Positions 1 to 7,972 are shown, numbered from the stretch's first letter. The stretch: DNA of 16,342 nt from Bacillota bacterium (GCA_023426935.1 JAEZBR010000019.1:1-16342); one strand, 5' to 3'. Program-made: numbers and translations. Notes: a model not told the origin generated them from the letters alone.

Positions 1-2
1 TT

Positions 3-1040
3 ACAGACACTTACGAAAGTGCGTTTACAATCAATTCCGATGGAAGTATCGCAATTGAGGGATTCGTAAATACGGACAGTACTTCTTCTTATAAGATTCC
101 GGGTCTTTGGGCTTGGATCGATACGAAAAGCGGAGCTTGTACCGTTATTTTGAATCAGGATAATAAAACCTTTAGACCTCATGGGGAAGAAGACTCTGCG
201 GATGAAAAGGATCCTACGGAAAACACTTTCTCCGATATCGTCTATGCCTCAAATTCCGCTTCCCAGACTTTAGATCTGATTTTACCGGAAGGGGAAGGAC
301 CTTTCCCGTTAGTAATCTTATTGCATGGGGGAGGATTTAAATTCGGTGATAAGCAGATGCCGTTGGTTCAGAATATGTTTGCGCTAACTAAAGAGGGTTA
401 TGCGGTTGCGAGTGTCAATTACCGTTTAAGCGGTGAAGCAATCTTCCCAGCCGCCGTTTCCGATGCCAAAGCGGCCGTCCGTTATTTACGAGCCAATGCT
501 CAGAAATATAATTTGGATTCCGAACGTTTTGCGATCTGGGGTGAATCTGCCGGTGCCTATTTAGCCTGCATGACTGCTTTCACCGATGACCAGACTTTGA
601 GCGGCGAAGTGAAAGATAATCTTGAGACTTCTTCCGCAGTCAAAGTACTTATCGATTTTTATGGACCGGTATCTTTCTATCTGATGGACCAAGATGCCGC
701 CGCGTTAGGTAACAGTTCATCCACGGGGGAAAACGGTTCCTTTGAGAGTGATTTTATCGGAAAAGCGATCAAAGACCTGAGCGACGAAGAAAAAAAGGAA
801 ATTGATCCGCTTACCTATATTACCAGCACTCGACCTTTAGCCGTCTGGATCCAAGCTGGGGATGCCGATACCAATGTTCCTTATACCCAATCAAAACGTT
901 TGGCCAAAGCCTGCAGCGAGGTTTATGGTTCCGATGCCGTCTACTTTGAAGTCCTTAAAGGTGCAGTTCATGAGGATGATGCATTCTATACCGCTGCCAA
1001 TCTGGCAGCATTAGAAGCCTTTCTTAAAGAAAACCTCTAA
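3..1040 (+). CDS. Alpha/beta hydrolase (esterase-like), 5' partial
   Basis: This is the 3' part of a serine hydrolase gene of the alpha/beta-hydrolase_3 / BD-FAE type. The frame is open from base 3 with no ATG before the catalytic domain, and a TTG at 150 has no well-placed ribosome site, so the gene almost certainly starts left of the window. Visible catalytic elements are the oxyanion-hole HGGG, the nucleophile elbow GESAG with Ser encoded at 546-548, an acidic residue in the GDADTNVP segment, and a histidine in GAVHED near the C-terminus. About 75 residues before the core do not resemble the hydrolase fold and may be the end of an extra N-terminal domain. The fold assignment is firm. The substrate (acyl ester, carbohydrate ester or peptide) cannot be read from sequence. 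Confidence 0.85.
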   Translation, partial: TDTYESAFTINSDGSIAIEGFVNTDSTSSYKIPGLWAWIDTKSGACTVILNQDNKTFRPHGEEDSADEKDPTENTFSDIVYASNSASQTLDLILPEGEGPFPLVILLHGGGFKFGDKQMPLVQNMFALTKEGYAVASVNYRLSGEAIFPAAVSDAKAAVRYLRANAQKYNLDSERFAIWGESAGAYLACMTAFTDDQTLSGEVKDNLETSSAVKVLIDFYGPVSFYLMDQDAAALGNSSSTGENGSFESDFIGKAIKDLSDEEKKEIDPLTYITSTRPLAVWIQAGDADTNVPYTQSKRLAKACSEVYGSDAVYFEVLKGAVHEDDAFYTAANLAALEAFLKENL

Positions 1041-1063
1041 TCGTATTCAATTAGGATAAATAA

Positions 1064-1116
1064 AGCCTTCAGGATCTTTCTGGAAAATCTATCTCGGAAG
1101 AATTCGGAAGGTTTTT
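1064..1116 (+). terminator. Possible terminator of the hydrolase gene
   Basis: AGCCTTC at 1064-1070 can pair, with one G-T wobble, to GAAGG and the following TT at 1107-1113, and a run of five T (1112-1116) follows. An inner stem (TCTTTC with GGAAGA) could form within the loop. The structure is imperfect, so this is only a candidate. Confidence 0.35.
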
Positions 1117-1120
1117 AAAT

Positions 1121-1144
1121 AAAAACGCGTCAAGACCTGACGCG
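1121..1144 (-). terminator. Intrinsic terminator of tRNA-Ser
   Basis: The inverted repeat CGCGTCA / TGACGCG (1126-1132 and 1138-1144) has a five-base loop. Read on the minus strand it is followed by a T run (complement of 1121-1125). It lies just downstream of the tRNA gene. Confidence 0.75.
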
Positions 1145-1152
1145 ATAATGAC

Positions 1153-1243
<91 letters not shown>

Positions 1244-1285
1244 AATTAAAACGAAGGGGTCAAAATCGCCGCTTCGAACGTTTTT

Positions 1286-1314
1286 ATACTACTCCAATAC
1301 GGCATTAAGTTCAA
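1286..1314 (-). promoter_or_regulatory. Sigma-A-type promoter for tRNA-Ser
   Basis: On the minus strand, TTGAAC (1309-1314) is separated by exactly 17 bases from TAGTAT (1286-1291). The predicted transcript start is about 36 bases before the mature tRNA 5' end, leaving a short leader for RNase P removal. Confidence 0.65.
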
Positions 1315-1330
1315 TCAAAAAAAACGATTC

Positions 1331-1367
1331 GTGAAACAATGTGAAAATTAAGTGAATTTCGCGTGAT
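1331..1367 (+). repeat. Four helically phased GTGA(A/T) repeats upstream of the opp promoter
   Basis: GTGAA occurs at 1331, 1341 and 1352, and GTGAT at 1363, with steps of 10, 11 and 11 bases, one per DNA turn. The array lies between the divergent tRNA promoter and the opp promoter. It could be a cooperative regulator site. The protein that would bind it is not known. Confidence 0.4.
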
Positions 1368-1383
1368 AATGAAAATCATTTAC
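1365..1383 (+). promoter_or_regulatory. Fur-family box candidate upstream of opp
   Basis: This 19-base stretch matches the classical Fur-box consensus GATAATGATAATCATTATC at 16 of 19 positions and contains a perfect inverted repeat AATGA-AAA-TCATT. It sits 14 bases upstream of the -35 element of the opp promoter. Fur, Zur and PerR boxes resemble each other, so the family is suggested but not the metal or signal. The surrounding DNA is AT-rich, which makes chance matches more likely. Confidence 0.45.
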
Positions 1384-1397
1384 ATTTATGAAAAACC

Positions 1398-1426
1398 TTG
1401 ACATGATATTTGAAAAACTATACTAT
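1398..1426 (+). promoter_or_regulatory. Strong sigma-A promoter of the opp operon
   Basis: A perfect -35 TTGACA (1398-1403), a 17-base spacer and a -10 TACTAT (1421-1426). The start point would fall near 1433, about 40 bases before oppA. Confidence 0.85.
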
Positions 1427-1434
1427 TCATATAT

Positions 1435-1450
1435 TAAATCATCAGATTTA
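1435..1450 (+). promoter_or_regulatory. Inverted repeat at the opp transcript start
   Basis: TAAATC-ATCA-GATTTA is a perfect 6-base inverted repeat just downstream of the -10 element, at or next to the predicted transcript start. It could be a repressor operator or a small 5' hairpin. No assignment is possible from sequence alone. Confidence 0.4.
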
Positions 1451-1472
1451 ATGTTAAAAAGGGAGGATATTA

Positions 1473-3437
1473 ATGATGAAGAGAATTGCTGGTATCGTTC
1501 TCGTCGCATTATTAGTAGTAGCTAGTTTAACCGGCTGCGGCTCTAGCAAGAGCTCCGCTGATTATCACTACGTCTATTCTAGCGACATTCAGAACATGGA
1601 TTACCTGGTAACTTATCGGGCAGAAGACCATCGTTACAACGCTAACTTCGTTGATGGCTTACTCGAAAATGATGCTTATGGTAAATATGTTCCTTGCTTA
1701 GCTTCTTCTTATGAATCCAATGATGACAAGTCCGTTTGGACCTTCCATTTACGCAAGGGCGTTAAATGGGTCACCAATGAAGGCGAAGAGTATGCTGAAT
1801 TAACGGCTCAGGATTTCGTAACCGCTTTACAGCATGCCGCTGACTTCAGCAGTTCTACCGCTTATTTGGTAGAAGGCGTTATTAAGAATTTCTCAGAGTA
1901 TGAAGATGGACAGGTAAGTTTCGATGAAGTAGGCGTTAAAGCTGTAGATGATTACACGGTTGAATATACCTTAACCGGTCCGTTCTCCTATTTCTATTCC
2001 TTAACGACTTATTCGATTCTATTCCCGCTTAACAAAGATTTCCTTGAATCCAAGGGAACTGGTTGCAAATTAGGCGAGCCGGTCACCGATCAGTGCACCT
2101 TCGGCGCAGTTGATCCGACCTCTATCCTATATAACGGCGGTTATATCTTAACGAATAACACCGCTCAATCCGTTATCGAATTAACCAAGAATGCTAATTA
2201 TTGGGATAAAGAGCACATCTATGCTAACAAGTTAACTTGGACATATGATGATGGTTCTGATGACCATGCCGTTATGAACGGCTTCGAAGATGGCACGTAT
2301 TCTTACGCTGAAATCTCCGGAACTTGGTCTACTGATGATTTCAATTCTTATCTTGATAAGTATAAAGATAATGCGTATGTACCGTTATCTGACTCTGCAA
2401 CCTTCAACGTTGCGCTCAACTACAATCGGGTAAACTATGTTGATTCTAACAAGACGACTGATGCTGAAAAGACGAATACGCAGAATGCAATCTGGAATAA
2501 GAATTTCCGTTTAGCCTTAATGTTTGGTTTCGATCGTATCAGCTATGCAATGCAGTCTGCTGGTGCTGAAGAACCGGCAAAGGCGATGATTCGTAATACT
2601 TTGACTCCGCCAGAATTCGTAACCGTTAACGGTGAGAGTTATGGTGATGTCGTTGCTAAAGAAATTGCTGCGGCTAACCCGGATGCTTTCTCTAGTGATC
2701 TAAGTGTTGCTGATGGTCAGGATGCTTATTACGATGCTGCTAAGTGCAAAGAGTATGTTGCTAAAGCAAAGGCTGAAGGAATTTCCTTCCCAGTTACTTT
2801 GGATTTAGTTACTTATGCTAATAGTGCTAGAATGGTCAACCAGGCTAACTCGCTGAAGAAATCCGTTGAGACTTCTTCCGATGGTCAGATCTTGATCAAT
2901 ATCGTTAACATTTCCGATATCAATGCTTACTATGCAGTTACTTATTATGCTGAATCCGGTGCTGAATCTGACTGGGATATTTCCACCGCTACCGGTTGGT
3001 CCCCAGACTATTTGGATCCGAAATCTTATTTGAACATCTATTCCCCGGTTCGTGGCGATATGATGAACTCTGTTGGTTTAAACAACGAGAATTCCACCTA
3101 TTACACGGATGCTGACGGTGCTGCTGGCAAGAAGGTCGGCTTAGATGAATATCAGGCATTGTTAGATACCGCTGATAAGATCGTTGATTTGAATGAACGT
3201 TATGCAGCTTACGCAAAAGCTGATGCTTGGTTAATTGCGAATGCCTTCACCATTCCGGTACAGTGCACCCGTGTTAACTACATGGTTTCCAAGATCACCC
3301 CGTTCACCAGAGAATGGAGCTTAGCTGGCTTATCTGAGTACAAGTTCAAGAATGTTCTAGTAACTGATAAGACGGTCACCGCTGATGCTTATGCAAAAGC
3401 GAAGACTGAATGGGAAAAGAAGAAAGTTGCTGAATAA
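1473..3437 (+). CDS. oppA: Oligopeptide ABC transporter substrate-binding lipoprotein (AmiA/OppA type)
   Basis: Extracellular peptide receptor of an ABC importer, anchored to the membrane outer face. The first 22 residues form a lipoprotein signal: MMKR, a hydrophobic stretch and lipobox LTGC with Cys22. The 654-residue length and the rest of the sequence fit the SBP_bac_5 family, including the segment around WTFHLRKGVKWV and the C-terminal lobe with an SPDYLDPKSYL stretch. It is close in size to streptococcal AmiA. The start is supported by GGGAGG at 1461-1466, although the second ATG (1476) is equally well placed. It is the first gene of the operon, driven by the promoter at 1398-1426 with a Fur-like box in front. 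A strong hairpin follows, which should make this gene the most expressed of the five. Besides Cys22, a close pair, Cys198 and Cys208, could form a disulfide. Confidence 0.95.
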   Translation: MMKRIAGIVLVALLVVASLTGCGSSKSSADYHYVYSSDIQNMDYLVTYRAEDHRYNANFVDGLLENDAYGKYVPCLASSYESNDDKSVWTFHLRKGVKWVTNEGEEYAELTAQDFVTALQHAADFSSSTAYLVEGVIKNFSEYEDGQVSFDEVGVKAVDDYTVEYTLTGPFSYFYSLTTYSILFPLNKDFLESKGTGCKLGEPVTDQCTFGAVDPTSILYNGGYILTNNTAQSVIELTKNANYWDKEHIYANKLTWTYDDGSDDHAVMNGFEDGTYSYAEISGTWSTDDFNSYLDKYKDNAYVPLSDSATFNVALNYNRVNYVDSNKTTDAEKTNTQNAIWNKNFRLALMFGFDRISYAMQSAGAEEPAKAMIRNTLTPPEFVTVNGESYGDVVAKEIAAANPDAFSSDLSVADGQDAYYDAAKCKEYVAKAKAEGISFPVTLDLVTYANSARMVNQANSLKKSVETSSDGQILINIVNISDINAYYAVTYYAESGAESDWDISTATGWSPDYLDPKSYLNIYSPVRGDMMNSVGLNNENSTYYTDADGAAGKKVGLDEYQALLDTADKIVDLNERYAAYAKADAWLIANAFTIPVQCTRVNYMVSKITPFTREWSLAGLSEYKFKNVLVTDKTVTADAYAKAKTEWEKKKVAE

Positions 3438-3455
3438 TTAATCGTAGATTCATCC

Positions 3456-3491
3456 AAAGGGATTGGAGATTAATTCCTCCAATCCCTTTTT
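3456..3491 (+). terminator. Intrinsic terminator between oppA and oppB (probably leaky)
   Basis: A perfect 13-base stem (3456-3468 with 3477-3489), an 8-base loop and a run of five T ending at 3491. As the downstream permease genes belong to the same transporter, it probably limits read-through and sets a high receptor-to-permease ratio. Confidence 0.85.
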
Positions 3492-3502
3492 AAGACTAAA
3501 TA

Positions 3503-3511
3503 TGGTATTAT
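3503..3511 (+). promoter_or_regulatory. Extended -10 promoter for oppBCDF
   Basis: TGG-TATTAT has the TGn extension directly before a -10 hexamer, 12 bases past the T run of the terminator and 22 bases before the oppB ATG. No good -35 is visible, which is usual for extended -10 promoters. The same ATGGTAT(A/T)AT form occurs before the CpXC gene at 15041-15050. Confidence 0.5.
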
Positions 3512-3521
3512 AGTAAGCGCC

Positions 3522-3527
3522 GGGGTG
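3522..3527 (+). promoter_or_regulatory. Ribosome site deciding the oppB start
   Basis: GGGGTG lies six bases before the ATG at 3534, which is normal spacing. The GTG at 3525 lies inside this site and has no ribosome site of its own, so the ATG is preferred. Confidence 0.55.
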
Positions 3528-3533
3528 AAAAAC

Positions 3534-5012
3534 ATGAAAAAGTACATCTGGGGTCGGGTTATACGCTCGATTCTATCAATATTTATTGTTGTAACTATTG
3601 CTTTAATTATGGTCTATACCATGGTTCCGCGTAGTTATGTTTTCCAGAATGATCCGCAATATTCAAAACTGAACGCGAATCTGGATGAAAAGACTAGATA
3701 TAAATATAATACATGGCGTAGATTAGGCTATATGCGTTTTATCGAACAGAAAGATATGTGTTCGGCTGAGAGTGATGATTATTCTTCATGTGTCTTAGCG
3801 GGTTCTTCGGAGATTGAACGTATTAAAGAAGTTTATGTCGAAAAGGGTTGGACCGTCGAATCTTATAACAATGGTCTGCTTTTTGCGCACAAAGATTATT
3901 CGGTGTTTGAACTAGTTACCAATTGGTTTGGCCGCTTGATCAAGATCGATAATTCGACTTATATTAAAGATGCTAACAATACTGATTTGGAAAGAAAGAT
4001 TTATGTCGCTACCGATCAGAATGGGGTACCGTCACTTAAGTGTTCCGGTTGCCAACATAAATATTTAATTTATTTTGATTCTGGTTTCCCGTATATTCAT
4101 CAAAATATTATTTCGCTTGATTTCGGTATCTCTTATCCGACTTTCTCGGGTTTGGATGTGGGAAATGTAATTTCGACGACCCAAGGTAATGCGGTTAGTT
4201 CGGATGTTGAATTTGAGACCGGCTATTCGACCAGCACAGCGGTTAATTTACATACCTGCCGTTATAAGGATACTTTGGATACTTTGGATGCCAAACGTTT
4301 CTCGGACAATTATGCGGATTGTGACAGTAACCTCTCTGATCCTTCGATGATCATGACTTCTTTCTTATTCGGCATCTTTGGCTTGATTATCAGCTATGTC
4401 ATCGGAATCCCCGGTGGTATGAGCATGGCTGCCCACAAGGATAAATTTGCGGATAAGATGGGAATTGTATACATCAACATTATGATCGCCGTTCCTTCCT
4501 TAGCCTTTATTTACTTTGCCCGATTTATTGGGAGTATGTTTGGGTTGCCGGATAAATTCCCGACTTTAGGAGCCCAAGATGTTCGGTCTTACATCTTACC
4601 GGTCATCATCCTCGCTTTATTGTCGACAGCGGGAGAAATGATTTGGGTACGAAGATTTATGATTGACCAAGCTAGTTCCGATTATGTAAAGTTTGCCAGA
4701 GCGAAAGGTTTGTCGCAGAAAGAAATCTTCAGAACGCATATTCTGCGAAATGCGATTATTCCGTTAGTTCAGCAGCTTCCGCAGAATGTTATCTTAACGA
4801 TCTCCGGAGCCGTTATTACCGAGACCGTCTTCGCAATACCAGGTATGGGAAAGATGCTACCTAACTCCATTAAGAGTTATAACAACCCGATGGTTATTGC
4901 GCTGACCTTTATCTTTACGGCTTTATCGGTCTTCTCATTATTAATCGGTGACTTATTGGTTACCGTTGTTGATCCCCGAATTCAATTACAGGCGAAGGGA
5001 GGTTCCCGTTAA
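3534..5012 (+). CDS. oppB: Oligopeptide ABC transporter permease (AmiC/OppB type) with large external insert
   Basis: Membrane permease of the peptide importer, 492 residues from the ATG at 3534. The order is one N-terminal membrane helix (about residues 9-30), a long hydrophilic insert (about 31-270), then a five-helix BPD_transp_1 core. The cytoplasmic EAA loop is visible in the ARAKGLSQKEIFRTHILRNA segment. OppB proteins are usually around 310 residues. The insert and overall sequence resemble streptococcal AmiC, as in the HKYLIYFDSGFPYIHQN segment. All six cysteines (76, 86, 170, 173, 242, 263) lie in the insert, which should face outside. The stop codon overlaps the oppC ATG by one base, with GGGAGG upstream, so the two permeases are translationally coupled. 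Confidence in the family is high. The role of the insert is unknown; docking of the binding protein is my inference. Confidence 0.95.
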   Translation: MKKYIWGRVIRSILSIFIVVTIALIMVYTMVPRSYVFQNDPQYSKLNANLDEKTRYKYNTWRRLGYMRFIEQKDMCSAESDDYSSCVLAGSSEIERIKEVYVEKGWTVESYNNGLLFAHKDYSVFELVTNWFGRLIKIDNSTYIKDANNTDLERKIYVATDQNGVPSLKCSGCQHKYLIYFDSGFPYIHQNIISLDFGISYPTFSGLDVGNVISTTQGNAVSSDVEFETGYSTSTAVNLHTCRYKDTLDTLDAKRFSDNYADCDSNLSDPSMIMTSFLFGIFGLIISYVIGIPGGMSMAAHKDKFADKMGIVYINIMIAVPSLAFIYFARFIGSMFGLPDKFPTLGAQDVRSYILPVIILALLSTAGEMIWVRRFMIDQASSDYVKFARAKGLSQKEIFRTHILRNAIIPLVQQLPQNVILTISGAVITETVFAIPGMGKMLPNSIKSYNNPMVIALTFIFTALSVFSLLIGDLLVTVVDPRIQLQAKGGSR

Positions 5013-5929
5013 TGACTGACGAACGTTTTACCTTTGTCGAAATCGATAAAAGTGCATCCGAACATTTAACTTCACCAAGATATTCTTATTGGAAGAGCGT
5101 GTTCAAAAAATTCTTCTCGAATAAAGCTGCGATGGTTTTCTTAGTCGTCACCGTAGCCGTTATCCTAATGAGTTTAATTTATCCGATGTTCAGTAGCTAC
5201 AGTACCGAGATCCATCCGTATATCAATGATTTCGGTCGCCGCTTTATCAGTCCGAGCGGTAAATTCTGGTTTGGAACCGATAATATCGGAGATCCGTTAT
5301 TCGATCAGATTTGGTTAGGGACCCGTAATTCCTTGACCATCGCAATTATCGCTACCACGATTACGACCGTCTTAGGCGTTATCGTCGGTGCCTTCTGGGG
5401 TTATTCCAAGAAGATGGACGTGGTCATGATTGAAATCTATAACGTCGTTGCGAACGTGCCGTTTACCTTGGTCGTTATTATTCTGATGTATGTTTTAGGA
5501 CAAGGTTATTGGCAGTTGATTTTTGCCCTATCAGTTACCAGTTGGTTAGGCACAGCTTATTTTATTCGAATTCAGGTTATGATGATCCGAGATCGGGAAT
5601 ACAATTTGGCTTCCCGTTGTTTAGGGACGCCAATGAAGCGGATTATTACGCATAACATTATGCCTTTCTTAGTATCCGTTATCGTTACTTCGATTTCCCG
5701 AGATGTTCCGAACTTTATATCTTACGAAGTATTCTTATCCTACTTAGGAATCGGATTGACGGAGACCGATTGTTCGTTAGGACGACTGATCACGAAATTC
5801 GCACCTTATATGAAATCGACCCCATATCTATTCTGGATTCCAGTTGCGATGTCGGCCGTCATCTCCGTATCGTTATACATTGTTGGGCAAACTTTGGCGG
5901 ATGCGTCCGATCCAAAGACCCATATGTAA
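5012..5929 (+). CDS. oppC: Oligopeptide ABC transporter permease (AmiD/OppC type)
   Basis: Second membrane permease of the importer, 305 residues, the usual length for OppC/AmiD. It has an N-terminal OppC_N segment with the first helix at about residues 40-62, followed by an external loop with the family-typical HPYINDFGRRF and FWFGTDNIG stretches. A BPD_transp_1 core of five helices follows, with an EAA loop around residues 196-215 (YNLASRCLGTPMKRIITHNI). It ends in the characteristic VGQTLADASDPKTH tail. The ATG overlaps the oppB stop (TAATG). The downstream oppD begins after 12 bases with a perfect AAGGAGG. It should pair with OppB to form the translocation channel, powered by OppD and OppF. 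Confidence 0.95.
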   Translation: MTDERFTFVEIDKSASEHLTSPRYSYWKSVFKKFFSNKAAMVFLVVTVAVILMSLIYPMFSSYSTEIHPYINDFGRRFISPSGKFWFGTDNIGDPLFDQIWLGTRNSLTIAIIATTITTVLGVIVGAFWGYSKKMDVVMIEIYNVVANVPFTLVVIILMYVLGQGYWQLIFALSVTSWLGTAYFIRIQVMMIRDREYNLASRCLGTPMKRIITHNIMPFLVSVIVTSISRDVPNFISYEVFLSYLGIGLTETDCSLGRLITKFAPYMKSTPYLFWIPVAMSAVISVSLYIVGQTLADASDPKTHM

Positions 5930-5941
5930 GGAGGTACCAAA

Positions 5942-7033
5942 ATGAGTGAACAGGTAAAAGATATGAAAACGGAAAAGAATGTGGTACTTTCTGCCAGAGA
6001 TGTTGTGGTTCAGTTTAGGGTCAGAGAAAGAGTATTGACCGCAATCAGAGATGTTTCCCTAGATTTATATGAAGGTGAAACGTTGGCGATTGTTGGAGAA
6101 TCCGGCTCCGGTAAATCGGTCTTTACCAAGACCTTCACCGGGATGTTGGATCCGAATGGTTCGATCCCCCAGGGACAGATTTGGTTCGAAGATAAGGATT
6201 TGTTAGAGAATAAGACCGATAAACAATGGGAAGAGATCCGCGGGAAGAAAATCGCGACGATCTTCCAAGACCCAATGACCTCCTTGAATCCAATCAGAAC
6301 CATCGGTTCTCAGATTACTGAAGTCATTGTTAAGCATCAAGGCAAGACCCAGCAGGAAGCCAAAGAAATTGCGATTGATTTAATGAATCGGGTAGGAATC
6401 CCGAATGCAGCCGATCGTTTCGAGGAATATCCATTTATGTATTCCGGCGGAATGAGACAAAGAATCGTTATCGCCATCGCTTTAGCTTGCCGCCCGAAGA
6501 TTCTAATTTGTGATGAACCGACTACGGCTTTGGATGTAACTATTCAGGCTCAGATCATTCGACTAATTAAAGAGTTACAGGTTGAGTATGGTTTTACGAC
6601 CGTTTATATCACTCACGATTTAGGCGTGGTTGCCAATGTCGCGGATAAAGTTGCGGTCATGTATGCCGGTCAAATCGTCGAATATGGCACGGTTGAAGAA
6701 ATCTTCTATGATCCTAAACATCCTTATACTTGGGCTTTATTATCTTCATTACCGCAGTTAGGAACTAAGGGTAAGGATTTATATGCGATTACCGGGACGC
6801 CGCCGTCTTTATTCGATAAGGTTGGCGGCGATGCTTTCGCACCCCGTAATCCTTACGCGATGAAGATTGATTTTGAAGAGGAACCGCCATTTTATCAGAT
6901 AACGCCGACGCATAAGGCGAAAACTTGGTTACTAGACCCTAGAGCTCCGAAGGTTGAGAAACCGGAAGCAATCCAGGATCTGCATCAAAGATTAATGCAC
7001 ATGGTCGGAAAAGGAGGCAATTATCATGGCTGA
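5942..7033 (+). CDS. oppD: Oligopeptide ABC transporter ATPase (AmiE/OppD type)
   Basis: Cytoplasmic ATPase driving peptide import, 363 residues. Visible elements are Walker A GESGSGKS (52-59), Q-loop Gln109, signature YSGGMRQR (167-174), Walker B ILICDEP with catalytic Glu192, D-loop TALD and switch His225. All are intact. The C-terminal oligopeptide/dipeptide extension has GGDAFAPRNPYA where many OppD/DppD proteins have cysteines in a CxFAPRCxxA pattern, so a metal site there is absent. From memory, streptococcal AmiE has the same replacement. The start is set by AAGGAGG at 5929-5935. The gene ends in TGA, the only TGA stop in the window, overlapping the start of oppF by 8 bases. A TAA follows nine bases later in frame, so the protein would change little if TGA were read through. 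Confidence 0.96.
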   Translation: MSEQVKDMKTEKNVVLSARDVVVQFRVRERVLTAIRDVSLDLYEGETLAIVGESGSGKSVFTKTFTGMLDPNGSIPQGQIWFEDKDLLENKTDKQWEEIRGKKIATIFQDPMTSLNPIRTIGSQITEVIVKHQGKTQQEAKEIAIDLMNRVGIPNAADRFEEYPFMYSGGMRQRIVIAIALACRPKILICDEPTTALDVTIQAQIIRLIKELQVEYGFTTVYITHDLGVVANVADKVAVMYAGQIVEYGTVEEIFYDPKHPYTWALLSSLPQLGTKGKDLYAITGTPPSLFDKVGGDAFAPRNPYAMKIDFEEEPPFYQITPTHKAKTWLLDPRAPKVEKPEAIQDLHQRLMHMVGKGGNYHG

Positions 7034-7967
7034 GAATTCTAACCACGAAGAATTATTAAAGGTCAAAAACCTCGAAGTTACTTTCACCAATAACAAGAAG
7101 AAGTTTGTGGCCGTCTCGGATGTTAATTTCAATGTTTATAAAGGTGAAACTTTCGCCTTAGTAGGTGAATCAGGTTCCGGTAAGACCACGATTGGTCGGG
7201 CTATTATCCGTATCAATCCGATAACCGCCGGTGAAGTTTATTTCGAAGGTGAGAAGATTTCCGGTAAGATTTCTAAAGATCTTGACCGTAAAGTCGTTCG
7301 GAATATTCAGATGGTCTTCCAAGATCCGGCTGCCAGCTTAAATGAACGGGCAACCATCGATTATATTGTCTCGGAAGGATTATATAACTTCCACTTATTC
7401 AAGGATGAAGCTGATCGAAGAGCGAAGGTTGTCAAGGCTTTACAGGATGTCGGATTATTGGAGGAACATACTTCCCGTTATCCGCATGAATTCTCCGGTG
7501 GGCAAAGACAAAGAATCGGCATCGCCAGAGCGATGATTATGGAACCGAAGTTATTAATCGCGGATGAACCCATTTCAGCCTTAGACGTCTCCATTCGAGC
7601 TCAGGTGCTGAATCTACTCAAAGGCTTACAAAGAGATAGAGGCTTGACCTGTATCTTTATCGCCCATGACTTATCTGTCGTTAGATATGTCTCCGATCGA
7701 ATTGCGGTAATTCACTTGGGAAGAATCGTGGAGTTGGCTGATACGAATGAATTATTCTTAAATCCGTTACATCCTTATACCCAATCCTTGCTATCCGCTG
7801 TACCGATGCCGGATCCGCAGATTGAGAAACACAAAGAATTATTAGTTTACTCCGCCGATATTCATGACTACCGGGTTGATAAGCCTTCTTACCAAGAAGT
7901 TAAACCGGGGCATTGGATCTGGGCTAACCAGAAAGAAATGGCTGAGTATACTAAAGAAGTTAAGTAA
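7026..7967 (+). CDS. oppF: Oligopeptide ABC transporter ATPase (AmiF/OppF type)
   Basis: Second cytoplasmic ATPase of the importer, 313 residues. It has Walker A GESGSGKT (47-54), Q-loop Gln99, signature FSGGQRQR (156-163), Walker B LLIADEP with Glu181, D-loop SALD and switch His214, all intact. It ends with a short OppF-type C-terminal region (HPYTQSLLSAVPMPDP). The ATG overlaps oppD by 8 bases and is preceded by AAAGGAGG at the end of oppD, indicating translational coupling and 1:1 production. A strong terminator follows at 7973. With OppA, B, C and D it forms a complete uptake system for peptides. Which peptides, and whether they serve as nutrients or signals, is not readable from sequence. 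Confidence 0.96.
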   Translation: MAENSNHEELLKVKNLEVTFTNNKKKFVAVSDVNFNVYKGETFALVGESGSGKTTIGRAIIRINPITAGEVYFEGEKISGKISKDLDRKVVRNIQMVFQDPAASLNERATIDYIVSEGLYNFHLFKDEADRRAKVVKALQDVGLLEEHTSRYPHEFSGGQRQRIGIARAMIMEPKLLIADEPISALDVSIRAQVLNLLKGLQRDRGLTCIFIAHDLSVVRYVSDRIAVIHLGRIVELADTNELFLNPLHPYTQSLLSAVPMPDPQIEKHKELLVYSADIHDYRVDKPSYQEVKPGHWIWANQKEMAEYTKEVK

Positions 7968-7972
7968 ATTTG

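Noticed and set aside
150..1040. TTG start at 150 for the hydrolase
   Set aside because: The frame is open to the left edge and no well-spaced ribosome site precedes the TTG; the gene is better read as 5' truncated by the window.
1435..1472. Riboswitch or T-box in the oppA leader
   Set aside because: The leader is only about 40 bases and holds just one 6-base inverted repeat, too small for a known riboswitch.
2989..3216. Minus-strand frame inside oppA
   Set aside because: Composition rich in His, Arg, Ser and Asn as expected from the complement of a coding strand; no start signals.
7026..7045. Mollicute-like genetic code (TGA as Trp), since oppD would run on to a nearby TAA
   Set aside because: No gene needs TGA as a sense codon, all Trp codons are TGG, and the TGA/ATG overlap with oppF is a normal coupling arrangement. 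TAA preference alone is not evidence of recoding.
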